Shown: positions 33,801 through 41,556 of the stretch, one piece after another
Numbering within the stretch: position 1 is the stretch's first letter
How the letters are laid out: the number at the start of each line of letters is the position of its first letter
DNA from: JAGOEX01 sp964630905
Lineage (GTDB): Bacteria > UBP6 > UBA1177
DNA: 64,000 bases
NCBI GenBank assembly: GCA_964630905.1
Contig: CAZVWR010000013.1
Span: 13,220 to 77,219, forward strand
Direction of reading: 5' to 3'
Position numbers and translations under genes: made by a program
Notes under the pieces: model-generated
Seen by the model: only the letters and a program-made list of their open reading frames with translations
Databases searched by the model: none
Told to the model about the DNA's origin: nothing

Positions 33801-35740
33801 GGAATGGGAACAGTTGGAAAAAGCATATTCCTGAAGATCATGAAAACGATGGCAATCCATCAATAAGTTGGGGATACAGTATTGCATATGACACTAAAAG
33901 AGGAATTTTGGTTCTTTTTGGTGGCTACCACAATAATTCATATACTAACGAAACATGGGAGTGGAATGGTATAAATTGGGAAAAAAAGACATCGCCTGAT
34001 CCTGAAGGTGATGGAAATCCTTCCAATAGAGCAGGACATTCTATGGCATATGACTCTGTTCGTGGCAAAACGGTGTTGTTCGGTGGATATCAGTATAACA
34101 ATGAAACATGGGAATGGAATGGTATCAGTTGGAAAAAGATGATACCTGATGATCCGGAAGGTGACGGTAATCCTTTAGGTAGAAACGGACATGCTATGAT
34201 TTTTGATCAAAGCCGCAGTGTTGTTGTGTTATATGGGGGTCACACATCAAATGGAATATATAGTGGAGATACATGGGAGTGGAATGGAATCAGTTGGAAA
34301 AATATTGCGGTGATCGATCCTGAAAATGACGGATACCCTTCTGGAAAATATAGACCATCTCTTGCGTATGATCCATTTAAACAAAGATCTTTTCTTTGGG
34401 GAGGAATAGAGAGTTTTCCTAAAGGCGGGCTATGGGAATGGAACGGTTTAAGTTGGAAAAGGAATGACAATGTTGATATTTACGGTGACGGAGAACCATC
34501 CAACCGCACGCTTACCGCAATGGTTTTTGATTCTAATAGATCGGTGTTTGTTCTTTTCGGTGGCAAACAAACTCATCCATTGAATGACACATGGGAATGG
34601 GACGGGAAAGATTGGAAGGAGATCTTTCCGATTGACAACGAGGGTGACGGGAACCCGTCAAATCGCTTTGATTTGCATATGGCTTATGACAGTATCCGTT
34701 CTAAAGTGGTTTTGTTTGGAGGCTCAGACGGTGGTGATACAGGTCCATTAAATGACACATGGGAATATAATGGATTAAGTTGGGAAATGAAAACGCCGAC
34801 AGATATTGAAGGTGATGGTGATCCTCAAGATGTTTTGTCTATGACCTATAACGCAAAAAACGGAAAAATTGTTTTATTGGATAAAGACTGCAATATTTGG
34901 GAATGGGATGGTTTCAGTTGGATATATGTAAACCTTGTTGATCCTGAAGAGGATGGAAATCCTTTGACATGTGATGCAAACTCTATGATATATGATCCTC
35001 AAAGAGAAAAGCTTATATTGGTAGGCGGAGATGTGTCGGGTGATTTGTGTACTTGGGAAGGAGACGGCATTAGCTGGGAAAAAATTTCCTGCTTTGTTGT
35101 TGCAGAAGATTATGGAAGAGGTTTTCTATTTTATGATACTTTAATTGAAAAAGTAGTTTCTTTTTCCGGCGAGGCACATGTATATGAATTGAATGGTAAC
35201 TATTGGGAAAAAATCGGGGTTTCTGATCCTGAAAGTGATGGCGTTCCTCTGAATTCCGCGATAGCTTCTGACATGAATCAAGGCAGAGTAATTGCTTTTT
35301 CACAGTCTTCTGAAGGAAAAACATGGATATGGGACGGAGGAAGTAATTCACAACCAAGTCACATTTTAAAAGTATTTTTATCATCCGCCATATCTTCCAA
35401 AACTTTGATGTGGAATTCTATAAATGTTTTCTTTCGTTCCGGCGGAATCGGCTATCCATCCGGAATTGAAACATCTGGCACCGAACTCAAAGTTTGGGAC
35501 GAAGGGGTGTGGAAAACTGTTGACGATAACAACATGTCGCCGGCTGATCTTGAAAACGATCCTGAAAGTGGCAGACTTGAATGGACAACCACAGATCCCC
35601 TTGTGCTTAACCGGATATTCTTCGGTGATCAGAAAACTCTCAACTTCGCTGTGACTCCCGTCGCCCCGAATGGAACCGGAACTGGAGTTATCGCCACCGA
35701 CTACGCCGAAGTTATTGTGAGATACACTATCACCGATTGA
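30818..35740 (+). CDS. giant lipoprotein with Ig-like modules and kelch-like propeller repeats
   Basis: The 1640-residue protein has a lipoprotein signal (LISC, Cys at about 20). Six beta-sandwich modules (about 200-830) are marked by linkers of the type DTTPP, DTQVP, DAKYP, DRTKP and DTAKP and look like bacterial Ig-like domains. From about 915 to 1510 come about twelve kelch-like repeats of about 50 residues with TWEWNGISWKK, DPEGDGNPS and a GG-rich VLFGG strand, enough for one or two beta propellers. A final beta domain ends in a YAEVIVRYTI strand. It is probably a surface-bound adhesin or carbohydrate-binding protein. ATG 30818 has TTGGAG 10 nt upstream. The last 11 bp overlap the convergent PLD gene. 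Confidence 0.85.
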   Translation: MNLFTKIFIIMLLSFSILISCDNQKAGTFAVKFSWAKDGEGKEVKPDVSTGDFFVTVRIYEWKEGVAFPGDIAANGKQLIQSDPAQMKAKGTSIDFGDLSYGSRRFVVAEIRKGEELTGGILFTGMSQLFDFKAGHHTEVNVEMSMTGLPGYDENGNNTFKIWVFHNDSAAQRVPESRVALRFTIRNANSVIIANDLNFEKGTAEIALTDLKKIDETTYEYSPWNFTTGWEEIGDGSYTVFGKLKNNIGQIGEPKRADVFLDTTPPVPNITPFKEVAKLGDRIEVRILFDEAVDPESLVPGWQGLPFVLEENKEDKSFVYTYTVQEEDNEIEYQFSLTAADVVGNKTDVVDLGKVRIDTTPPDLNYIAMFKNGTEHGLSSNLYLKHGDILRFELELNEEITEIPQLLLGPHKIICEEGEKELSFDCSLTIDKDVTYDVVADISLSFNDIAGNIYSRSIVSGAKIDTQVPQFIFRKNKDPQDYNATDTIVLTITANEPVETITVDDIELNNMFTSWNIEGKNETGTHEVKLKAVDLAGNEQTEFTVGTYKVDAKYPEAVISLPNPARISGSGSSVISVTEAKKPIQSIKLNGVECSVAYCTFNAPSGSGDSIESLTVTLTDFAGNISNISAGTVYVDRTKPEISGDATIIFTKPAGCPLGSVNSITSGSSVDISFIVNEPLKEIGDPLVSAEGEVNIIDFNMTGQIGYFYTFSKETINTEFLTDGTYIFKIEIEDEVGNKNNITLTGGFEIDTAKPDAPFVDEEERIVYRRIPWGSDETGGIKYFSIKADGNAVDENTSWVYAYDGSDPSTASEIGKTAASGGTFSEFELNRSDRTEVYLAAYDNACNRSDAVKVRDVEWTATMGGKVPGSTWENPNSFEQCEWFSGPLLQSGAGVKETNDSFTKTAGSAKWFSLSSGVPSSADSKIVYDNERGVVVFLGIGENKIWEWNGVSWKSVIPSDPEGDGNPQLYDFGNGVYDSIESKVVVFSENDLWAWNGNSWKKHIPEDHENDGNPSISWGYSIAYDTKRGILVLFGGYHNNSYTNETWEWNGINWEKKTSPDPEGDGNPSNRAGHSMAYDSVRGKTVLFGGYQYNNETWEWNGISWKKMIPDDPEGDGNPLGRNGHAMIFDQSRSVVVLYGGHTSNGIYSGDTWEWNGISWKNIAVIDPENDGYPSGKYRPSLAYDPFKQRSFLWGGIESFPKGGLWEWNGLSWKRNDNVDIYGDGEPSNRTLTAMVFDSNRSVFVLFGGKQTHPLNDTWEWDGKDWKEIFPIDNEGDGNPSNRFDLHMAYDSIRSKVVLFGGSDGGDTGPLNDTWEYNGLSWEMKTPTDIEGDGDPQDVLSMTYNAKNGKIVLLDKDCNIWEWDGFSWIYVNLVDPEEDGNPLTCDANSMIYDPQREKLILVGGDVSGDLCTWEGDGISWEKISCFVVAEDYGRGFLFYDTLIEKVVSFSGEAHVYELNGNYWEKIGVSDPESDGVPLNSAIASDMNQGRVIAFSQSSEGKTWIWDGGSNSQPSHILKVFLSSAISSKTLMWNSINVFFRSGGIGYPSGIETSGTELKVWDEGVWKTVDDNNMSPADLENDPESGRLEWTTTDPLVLNRIFFGDQKTLNFAVTPVAPNGTGTGVIATDYAEVIVRYTITD

Positions 35741-36776
35741 TCGAATCAAAATATTTTTCAAATTTCTGTGCGATATGTGGATCTTTGTTTATCACGATTA
35801 TTTCGCGGTTTCGATAACAGCCGCTTGAGGTCCAGTTCATTGAACCAAAAACTGTTGTAACTCCGTCAATTACTGCAAATTTATGGTGAAAAAGCGAGTC
35901 GTTCTGATGTTCAGGTTCATCAAATTTCAAGCTTGCCCCTTTTGCAGAGAGATAACTGAACGCTTTTTTGTTCACAACTTTGCCGTCATCCCCTTTCCAG
36001 TTATCAAAAACGAGCTTTGCATCAACCCCTTTTTTTATCGCAGTTTTCAATCCGGTTATCACAGGGTTTTTTGATGTAACTGTATAAACACCTGCTTTTA
36101 TTGATTTCTCAGCTTTAAGAAATTCATTTTTTATCAAAACACAACCTCTTCCGGGATTAAAAATCATCGTCCCTATTTCTGTTTCACAACCGGTTTCACA
36201 CCTTCTTTCAAACTTATTAGAAAAAACAGCATTGATCTCGCTTTCAAGAATGCCGGCAGCCACCGGGACATCTCTAAACAGCACTGCACTGTTTGAAGCC
36301 GACCTCTCAGAACTGATATTTGATGAAGAAACAAGAACATCTTTTGAATCAAACACCATAAATTTAGGGTGATATATCCCGTTTTTCTGAGTATTTACAA
36401 CCATATCAAACTGAGGAACATGACCGTCTCTGTTCTTTCCGGAAACAACTTTAACATCAATCCCGTCATTTTTTCTTTTCTCAAGAAGATCTGTCAGAGG
36501 ACTTTTTGAATATGTATATGTCGCGATTCTGATGCATTTTTCAGCAGACATGACCATTTTCTTTTCAATTTCATAGATCTCTTCGTCAAAATATACTGCT
36601 GTTTTTTCAAGCGCAGTTTCAATTTTTTCAACAACCTGGGGTGTATGTTCTTCAGGTTTTTGAGCGACACGCTCCTTTTTCCCGAAAGTATTAAGAAGAA
36701 AAAAAGATACTGCAATAATTAAAAGTGTTTCGATCTTTAAAAGGATTTTTGACGAAATCAGCGGCTTTTTACCCAA
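35730..36776 (-). CDS. membrane-anchored phospholipase D-family protein
   Basis: The 348-residue protein has an N-terminal membrane helix (about 9-30) and two HKD-type motifs: HPKFMVFDSKDVLVSSSN (about 140-157) and HHKFAVIDGVTTVFGSMN (about 292-309). The first has His-Pro-Lys, the second His-His-Lys, both with the spaced Asp; these form one active site in PLD enzymes such as Nuc-type nucleases and cardiolipin synthases. The substrate is not clear. The start is a TTG with GGGAGA 8 nt upstream; the first 19 bp overlap the chorismate mutase gene. Confidence 0.85.
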   Translation of the reverse strand: MGKKPLISSKILLKIETLLIIAVSFFLLNTFGKKERVAQKPEEHTPQVVEKIETALEKTAVYFDEEIYEIEKKMVMSAEKCIRIATYTYSKSPLTDLLEKRKNDGIDVKVVSGKNRDGHVPQFDMVVNTQKNGIYHPKFMVFDSKDVLVSSSNISSERSASNSAVLFRDVPVAAGILESEINAVFSNKFERRCETGCETEIGTMIFNPGRGCVLIKNEFLKAEKSIKAGVYTVTSKNPVITGLKTAIKKGVDAKLVFDNWKGDDGKVVNKKAFSYLSAKGASLKFDEPEHQNDSLFHHKFAVIDGVTTVFGSMNWTSSGCYRNREIIVINKDPHIAQKFEKYFDSINR

Positions 36777-37006
36777 TTAAAGATTCTCCCGTAGATCTCT
36801 TCTATAAGTTTTCCGATTTCAGGAGATCTGCCGCTAAGTCGCTTAATTATTGAATTTTCTCTTGAAATATCTTCAACATTCATTGAACTTTCCTTTTTTA
36901 GTTCTATTATCTTTGAAGCGATATCGATCCTCTGCCTTACAAGCTCAACTATCAGATCGTCGATTTTATCGATCTTTTCCCTTAACCCGTTTATGCCGTT
37001 GTTCAT
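36758..37006 (-). CDS. chorismate mutase (AroQ class)
   Basis: The 82-residue all-helical protein fits the short monofunctional chorismate mutase domain: LREKIDKIDDLIVELVRQRIDIASKI (with the Arg and Lys active-site pattern), ELKKE, then DISRENSIIKRL and an IFNWVKSR tail. It rearranges chorismate to prephenate for Phe and Tyr synthesis. The ATG has TTGGAG 7 nt upstream. It overlaps aroA by 4 nt and the PLD-family gene by 19 bp, so it is in the aroF-aroA operon. Confidence 0.9.
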   Translation of the reverse strand: MNNGINGLREKIDKIDDLIVELVRQRIDIASKIIELKKESSMNVEDISRENSIIKRLSGRSPEIGKLIEEIYGRIFNWVKSR

Positions 37007-38175
37007 TTTTCTCCAAGTGCTTCGATCATTCTTAAAAAACCGGGAAACGAAACATTATAGCAGTCATTAACTGTAAAAGGAATATTTTTATCAGCAGCAA
37101 TAAGTTTTGAAAGCATCTCCATTCTGTGATCATCGCTATGGGAAAACTTAACTGTTCCGGTGCTTTTTTTATTCTTTACAATAAACCCGTCAACTGTCTC
37201 AACTGTTTCAAAAAACATCTCCATTCTCTTAACAGTTTCACTAATTCTGTCGGTCTCCTTATTTCTCAACCACTCTCCGTTCTTAAGTTCAAAACTGCAT
37301 CCTGCCCTTGCCGACATATATGCAACAAATGGAATTTCATCAATAATTTTAGCAACTTCCTTGCTTGACACAACGGTCATACCCATTCCTGTCTTGAAGC
37401 CGCCGGACCATTTGACCTCGAAACCTTCATCTTTTAAACTTACAGAAACTGAATATCCTGCCTTTTTCAAATATTTAAACGGTTCCATTCTCAATTTTTC
37501 AGGATATATGCCTGAAATAACAAACGGTCTGCCGCCAATTATCCCTGAACATGCCGCAATAAAAGCACTTGACGGATCAAGTTTCATTCCAAGTTCATAA
37601 CCTTTAAGTTCTTTAACAGGTTTAACTTCTATCCGATGACTGCTTTCTGAAATATCCGCCCCCATTTTCTTTAGCAGTTCTTCGGTGTTTCGTCTGGTCT
37701 TTGACTTAAAATGAAGTTTCCCTCCATATTTGAGCATTGCAATAAGATTAAAACTTTTAAGCTGAGCACTCTCTTTTGAAAGAACAGTATCAACAAAACA
37801 TGCTCGGTAAAGTTCACCCGCCTTAGTAAATTCTGAATGATCACGGTGCATTAATGATTTATCACCAGTAAGTTTCAAATCCCATTCTCTGTATTTAGCA
37901 ATTCCCATCAGAATATGCATTACCGTTGCTGAGTTTTCGCAGTCTATTAACTCTGAAGAAGGAGTTGAAACACCTGATATGTATGCTGTACTGCCGGAAA
38001 CAATAACGGTTTTGCCAAATTTCTTGAGGCACTTGAAAGCCGTTTTTATATCAAGTGGCAGATCATCGCTGTAATAGACAGAAACAGGCTCACAAGTCAG
38101 AAGAGAAAAAAGATATCCCCTTATCAGTGAACTTTTATCAGGCGGAATAAAATTTGAGAGATCAATTCTCTTCAT
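37003..38175 (-). CDS. aroA: 3-phosphoshikimate 1-carboxyvinyltransferase, divergent
   Basis: The 390-residue protein is a short, divergent EPSP synthase, the sixth step of the shikimate pathway. Recognisable parts are PPDKSSLIR near the N-terminus (family PGSKSxSxR), LDPSSAFIAA, DEIPFVAYMSA with ELKNGEWLRNKETDRI, and HSDDHRMEM near the C-terminus. The GNAGTxxR motif is replaced by ENSATVMH. It overlaps aroF by 14 bp and chorismate mutase by 4 bp. ATG 38175 was chosen because it precedes the N-terminal motif closely; a longer reading from 38229 lies in the aroF end. No strong ribosome site is seen, consistent with coupling. Confidence 0.82.
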   Translation of the reverse strand: MKRIDLSNFIPPDKSSLIRGYLFSLLTCEPVSVYYSDDLPLDIKTAFKCLKKFGKTVIVSGSTAYISGVSTPSSELIDCENSATVMHILMGIAKYREWDLKLTGDKSLMHRDHSEFTKAGELYRACFVDTVLSKESAQLKSFNLIAMLKYGGKLHFKSKTRRNTEELLKKMGADISESSHRIEVKPVKELKGYELGMKLDPSSAFIAACSGIIGGRPFVISGIYPEKLRMEPFKYLKKAGYSVSVSLKDEGFEVKWSGGFKTGMGMTVVSSKEVAKIIDEIPFVAYMSARAGCSFELKNGEWLRNKETDRISETVKRMEMFFETVETVDGFIVKNKKSTGTVKFSHSDDHRMEMLSKLIAADKNIPFTVNDCYNVSFPGFLRMIEALGEK

Positions 38176-39172
38176 TGAGGAATGATGACAGTCTTGATAT
38201 TTTCTTGTACATCTTTTCGAAACTGTCAAAATTGATCGTCTGGAAACCGTCAGACAGAGCGTTGGTAGGATTGTAGTGAGTTTCCACCATCAACCCGTCA
38301 GCACCAAGTATCACTGAGGCCTGTGCTACAACCGGAACATATTTAGATGAACCGATGCTGTGCGAAGGGTCAAAAACGACAGGAAGATGTGACAGGTCTT
38401 TAAGCACGGGTATTGAAGCAATGTTTACAGTGCTTCTTGTTATGTCATCAAAAGTCTGGATACCCCTTTCACAGAGTATGACCTTTTCATTTCCTTCCGA
38501 CATGAGATATTCTGCACTTGAAAGAAAGTCATCAACCGTTGCACTCAGCGATCTTTTGAGCATGACCGGTTTTTTAACTTTTCCGATCTCTTTTAAAAGT
38601 GAAAAATTCATCATATTCCTTGCTCCGACCTGAATAATGTCGGTATATTCAAGAAAAAGGTCAAGATGCCTGACATCAACTATCTCGGAGACACACTTCA
38701 TTCCGTAACGGTTGCTGACATCCCTTAATATTTTCAACCCCTGTTCGCCAAGTCCCTGGAAAGAATAAGGGGATGTTCTAAGCTTGTATGTCCCTCCGCG
38801 AAGGATCTTTACACCCAGACCGGAAAGGAATTTTGCTATTTTATCAAGAGAATCGGGCCCTTCTACACTACATGGACCTGAAATAAAAGCGAGTCCTTCA
38901 CCTATTTTCACACCGTCTCCAAGATCGATAACGCTCTTATCACAGAATTCTTTGGACACCATGAAGTAAGGTTTTGAAATCCTTATGATTTTATGAATAC
39001 CAGGCATTGCTTTGAACCGCCCCATGTCAGAAGTGGTAAGATCACCTGCGACAGGGATTAAGGTATAATTTACACCAGTCAGCACATCAAAAGACATCCC
39101 GTTTGATATCAGTGTCGCTTTTATCTGTTCAAGATTTTCTTCAGGAATACTTTTTTTAAGAACAATGATCAT
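38162..39172 (-). CDS. aroF: 3-deoxy-7-phosphoheptulonate synthase (AroF/AroG type I-beta)
   Basis: The 336-residue protein catalyses the first step of aromatic amino acid synthesis. It has an N-terminal regulatory-type domain (about 1-70) and the catalytic barrel with GPCSVEG (about 100-106), LRGGTYKLRTSPYSFQGLGEQGLKIL, GARNMMNFSLLKE, KRSLSATVDDF, and DPSHSIGSSKYV. The N-terminal ferredoxin-like domain is that of the type I-beta group, usually regulated by aromatic amino acids. It lies 2 bp after rph and overlaps aroA. Confidence 0.95.
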   Translation of the reverse strand: MIIVLKKSIPEENLEQIKATLISNGMSFDVLTGVNYTLIPVAGDLTTSDMGRFKAMPGIHKIIRISKPYFMVSKEFCDKSVIDLGDGVKIGEGLAFISGPCSVEGPDSLDKIAKFLSGLGVKILRGGTYKLRTSPYSFQGLGEQGLKILRDVSNRYGMKCVSEIVDVRHLDLFLEYTDIIQVGARNMMNFSLLKEIGKVKKPVMLKRSLSATVDDFLSSAEYLMSEGNEKVILCERGIQTFDDITRSTVNIASIPVLKDLSHLPVVFDPSHSIGSSKYVPVVAQASVILGADGLMVETHYNPTNALSDGFQTINFDSFEKMYKKISRLSSFLNEEN

Positions 39173-39174
39173 CT

Positions 39175-39852
39175 TTAATAACCTGCCGAAGTTTTCATGC
39201 TGTCAATCAGTTTCAAAACGCTTTCTCTTGAATTTTCAAGTAATTCAAGGAACTTGCCATCATCAACCGGCTCTTTTTCAGCCGTGCCCTGCAACTCGAT
39301 TATATTGCCATTTTCACAAAACACAAAATTAAAATCGGCATGAGCTTTTGAGTCTGATTCATAATCAAGATCAACCACGATTCTTCCGTCGATGACTCCT
39401 CCGCTTATTGCCCCTACCCACCGTTTTAAAGGGTTTTTTTTGAGAACTCCGTTTTCATGAAGTTTTCTGCAGGCGATAGCAACAGCGACCATTCCTCCGT
39501 TCACTGAACATGTTCTTGTCCCTCCGTCAGCCTCAAGTACATCGCAGTCAAGAAGCATTGAAATGCCGGGGATACCGGACATATCGACAGCCATTCTGAG
39601 AGATCTTCCGATCAACCGTTGTATCTCAGCTGTACGGCCTGAAAGATGATTCCTTTCCCTTGGAGCCCTTGTCGTTGTGGATCCTGGCATCAGTGAGTAT
39701 TCAGCCGTAAGCCAGCCGTAACCTTCTCTGACATGAGAGGGGACCCTGTTTTCAATGGTGAGTGATGTAATGACTTTTGTGTTCCCTGCCACAGAAAGTA
39801 CTGAACTGAAAGGATGTTTCAGGTAATCTGTTTCAAAATAATGTTCTCTCAA
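39175..39852 (-). CDS. rph: ribonuclease PH
   Basis: The 225-residue protein has RNase PH signatures: VREGYGWLTAEYSLMPGSTTTRAPRE, the catalytic region LLDCDVLEADGGTRTCSVNGG, and a VVDLDYESDSKAHADFNFV strand. RNase PH trims the 3' ends of tRNA precursors using phosphate. The TTG start at 39852 has GGGAGG 4 nt upstream. A TATAAT box on the minus strand lies at 39883-39888. It leads the operon rph-aroF-aroA-chorismate mutase-PLD. Confidence 0.93.
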   Translation of the reverse strand: MREHYFETDYLKHPFSSVLSVAGNTKVITSLTIENRVPSHVREGYGWLTAEYSLMPGSTTTRAPRERNHLSGRTAEIQRLIGRSLRMAVDMSGIPGISMLLDCDVLEADGGTRTCSVNGGMVAVAIACRKLHENGVLKKNPLKRWVGAISGGVIDGRIVVDLDYESDSKAHADFNFVFCENGNIIELQGTAEKEPVDDGKFLELLENSRESVLKLIDSMKTSAGY

Positions 39853-39916
39853 GCGACCTCCCTCATTAAGAAAGTTGTAATTATTATAATAAACTTTCTT
39901 TTCTCAACAAATTTTA

Positions 39917-39945
39917 TTTACAAATATTTTTTAAGGCAATATAAT
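39917..39945 (+). promoter_or_regulatory. promoter of the plus-strand unit starting at 39992
   Basis: TTTACA (39917-39922) and a perfect TATAAT (39940-39945) are 17 bp apart, 46 bp before the start codon. It lies in the divergent region with rph. Confidence 0.65.
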
Positions 39946-39991
39946 GCAACCCTAATTGTTTTTGATGAAATGTGATTCGTGGAGTTTCCAG

Positions 39992-40942
39992 TTGAACAGA
40001 AAAATCATTATTACCGTCATTGCATTCGTTATTTTCTTTGTAAATGATATTCATGCACAGAAAAAGACATCCGTGCTTAAACTTTGTGCAAAAATGGATG
40101 GGGAACCGTTCGTCCTTTTTACTGATGACAGATCAAAAGGGGCGTCGCTCGGGTTTAAAAAATATAAAGACACCGATCTTTTCATGAGAGATTTCAGAAT
40201 AATGGTGGACAATGTCCCGTCGGCTTATTTTAAACCAGTTGAAAAAACCGAGAACTGTATCACCATTTTCAGGATAGAACCGGGTAAAAAATCAGTTTCA
40301 CTTGATTTCAAATCTGTTTCATACACAAACATCCAGACAAAGCAGTCCGTAACGGTTAACTTTAAACCCGATTTACTCCATAACGGAAATATTGATATAT
40401 CTGAAGGTCCGACCGCAACACTGATAATAAACCAGTCGGGAGACAGTATAACAGCTTATCAGGCACTGGATAATCTGGAAATAAAAGGGTGTTTGGAAAA
40501 ATGTCAGGTCCCGGTCGGGATACCGGTTTATTTCATGATAAAATCTCAGGATGAAAAAGTTAAATGCCCTACAAAATTTGAGCTTATCGTCGATTCAGAG
40601 GATGAAAAGAAGCTGAATTGCTATGATGAAAAAATCATTCAGAAAATGCTCACTGAATTTGTGGAAAAAAACAATGTGCTCTGCCGTGTAAATGTCGAAT
40701 ATGCCTTTTTTAAGGTTTACGGGGAAGGATGTCTTTTTTCGCTTGAGGCCGACAAAGAAGGGTTGCGTTACCAGACACCTGAATTAAAACTTCTTCCTCT
40801 TGACAAACAGAAATTCAAATATTTCTGGAAAATAAATTCAGAAGAAAAGAAACCATATGCCTTCAGCGGCGACAGAAAAGGTGCGGAAAGAACCCCTGCG
40901 GAAGGCGATGTTATCGAGATCATCGAAGAGAGGAACTTTTGA
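39992..40942 (+). CDS. exported protein of unknown function
   Basis: The 316-residue protein starts with a signal peptide (IIITVIAFVIFFVNDIHAQ). The rest (about 290 residues) has beta-rich segments and several cysteines, but no known motif. The TTG at 39992 has GGAG 7 nt upstream and gives the signal peptide its usual N-terminus; the longer frame from 39956 does not. It overlaps purN (TTGA) and so is translated together with it. Confidence 0.7.
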   Translation: MNRKIIITVIAFVIFFVNDIHAQKKTSVLKLCAKMDGEPFVLFTDDRSKGASLGFKKYKDTDLFMRDFRIMVDNVPSAYFKPVEKTENCITIFRIEPGKKSVSLDFKSVSYTNIQTKQSVTVNFKPDLLHNGNIDISEGPTATLIINQSGDSITAYQALDNLEIKGCLEKCQVPVGIPVYFMIKSQDEKVKCPTKFELIVDSEDEKKLNCYDEKIIQKMLTEFVEKNNVLCRVNVEYAFFKVYGEGCLFSLEADKEGLRYQTPELKLLPLDKQKFKYFWKINSEEKKPYAFSGDRKGAERTPAEGDVIEIIEERNF

Positions 40943-41541
40943 ATATCGGCATTTTCATTTCCGGTTCAGGAACAAACATGGAAGCCGTCTGCAAAAACTT
41001 TATTGCAGGAAGCCTTTCCGGAGTTTCCAGGATCAGCTTTGTCCTTTCAGATAAAAGATCGGCACCGGGAACAGAAAAAGCTGAAGCATTGGGAATTAGA
41101 ACCATTGTGGTTCCCAGAAAAAAAGATGAAGATAAGGATCAGTATGAAAAAAGACTGCTTGAGGCAATTGCCCCTTTTTCAACAGGATTGATCGTTCTTG
41201 CCGGATTCATGAAAGTTCTCGGGCACACATTCCTTTCAGGCTACAAAGGTAAGGTTATCAACATACACCCGTCTCTCCTTCCGTCTTTTAAAGGAGTTGA
41301 TGCACAGAAACAGGCTTTTGAATACGGCGTGAAGGTTTCGGGGTGCTCAGTTCATTTTGTTGATGAAACCCTTGACGGCGGACCGGTTATTATTCAGCAG
41401 CCTGTTTTCAGGGAGATGGATGATACACTTGATTCTTTTAAAGCAAGAATACTTAAAGAAGAGCATGTAATACTTTCAAAGGCGATAACTATTGTTGCCG
41501 AGAGTAAATATTCAATTTCAGACAGGTTTGTCCTGCTGTAA
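40939..41541 (+). CDS. purN: phosphoribosylglycinamide formyltransferase
   Basis: PurN transfers a formyl group to GAR in purine synthesis. The 200-residue protein has FISGSGTNMEAV at the start, LAGFMKVLGHTFL, the catalytic NIHPSLLPSFKG with the His, and VHFVDETLDGGPVIIQQ. The TTG start overlaps the stop of the upstream gene; AGAGAGGAA lies just before it. It fits with purH in the same window, but the two are separately located. Confidence 0.94.
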   Translation: MNIGIFISGSGTNMEAVCKNFIAGSLSGVSRISFVLSDKRSAPGTEKAEALGIRTIVVPRKKDEDKDQYEKRLLEAIAPFSTGLIVLAGFMKVLGHTFLSGYKGKVINIHPSLLPSFKGVDAQKQAFEYGVKVSGCSVHFVDETLDGGPVIIQQPVFREMDDTLDSFKARILKEEHVILSKAITIVAESKYSISDRFVLL

Positions 41542-41556
41542 TGTAAAGGAGGAGTC

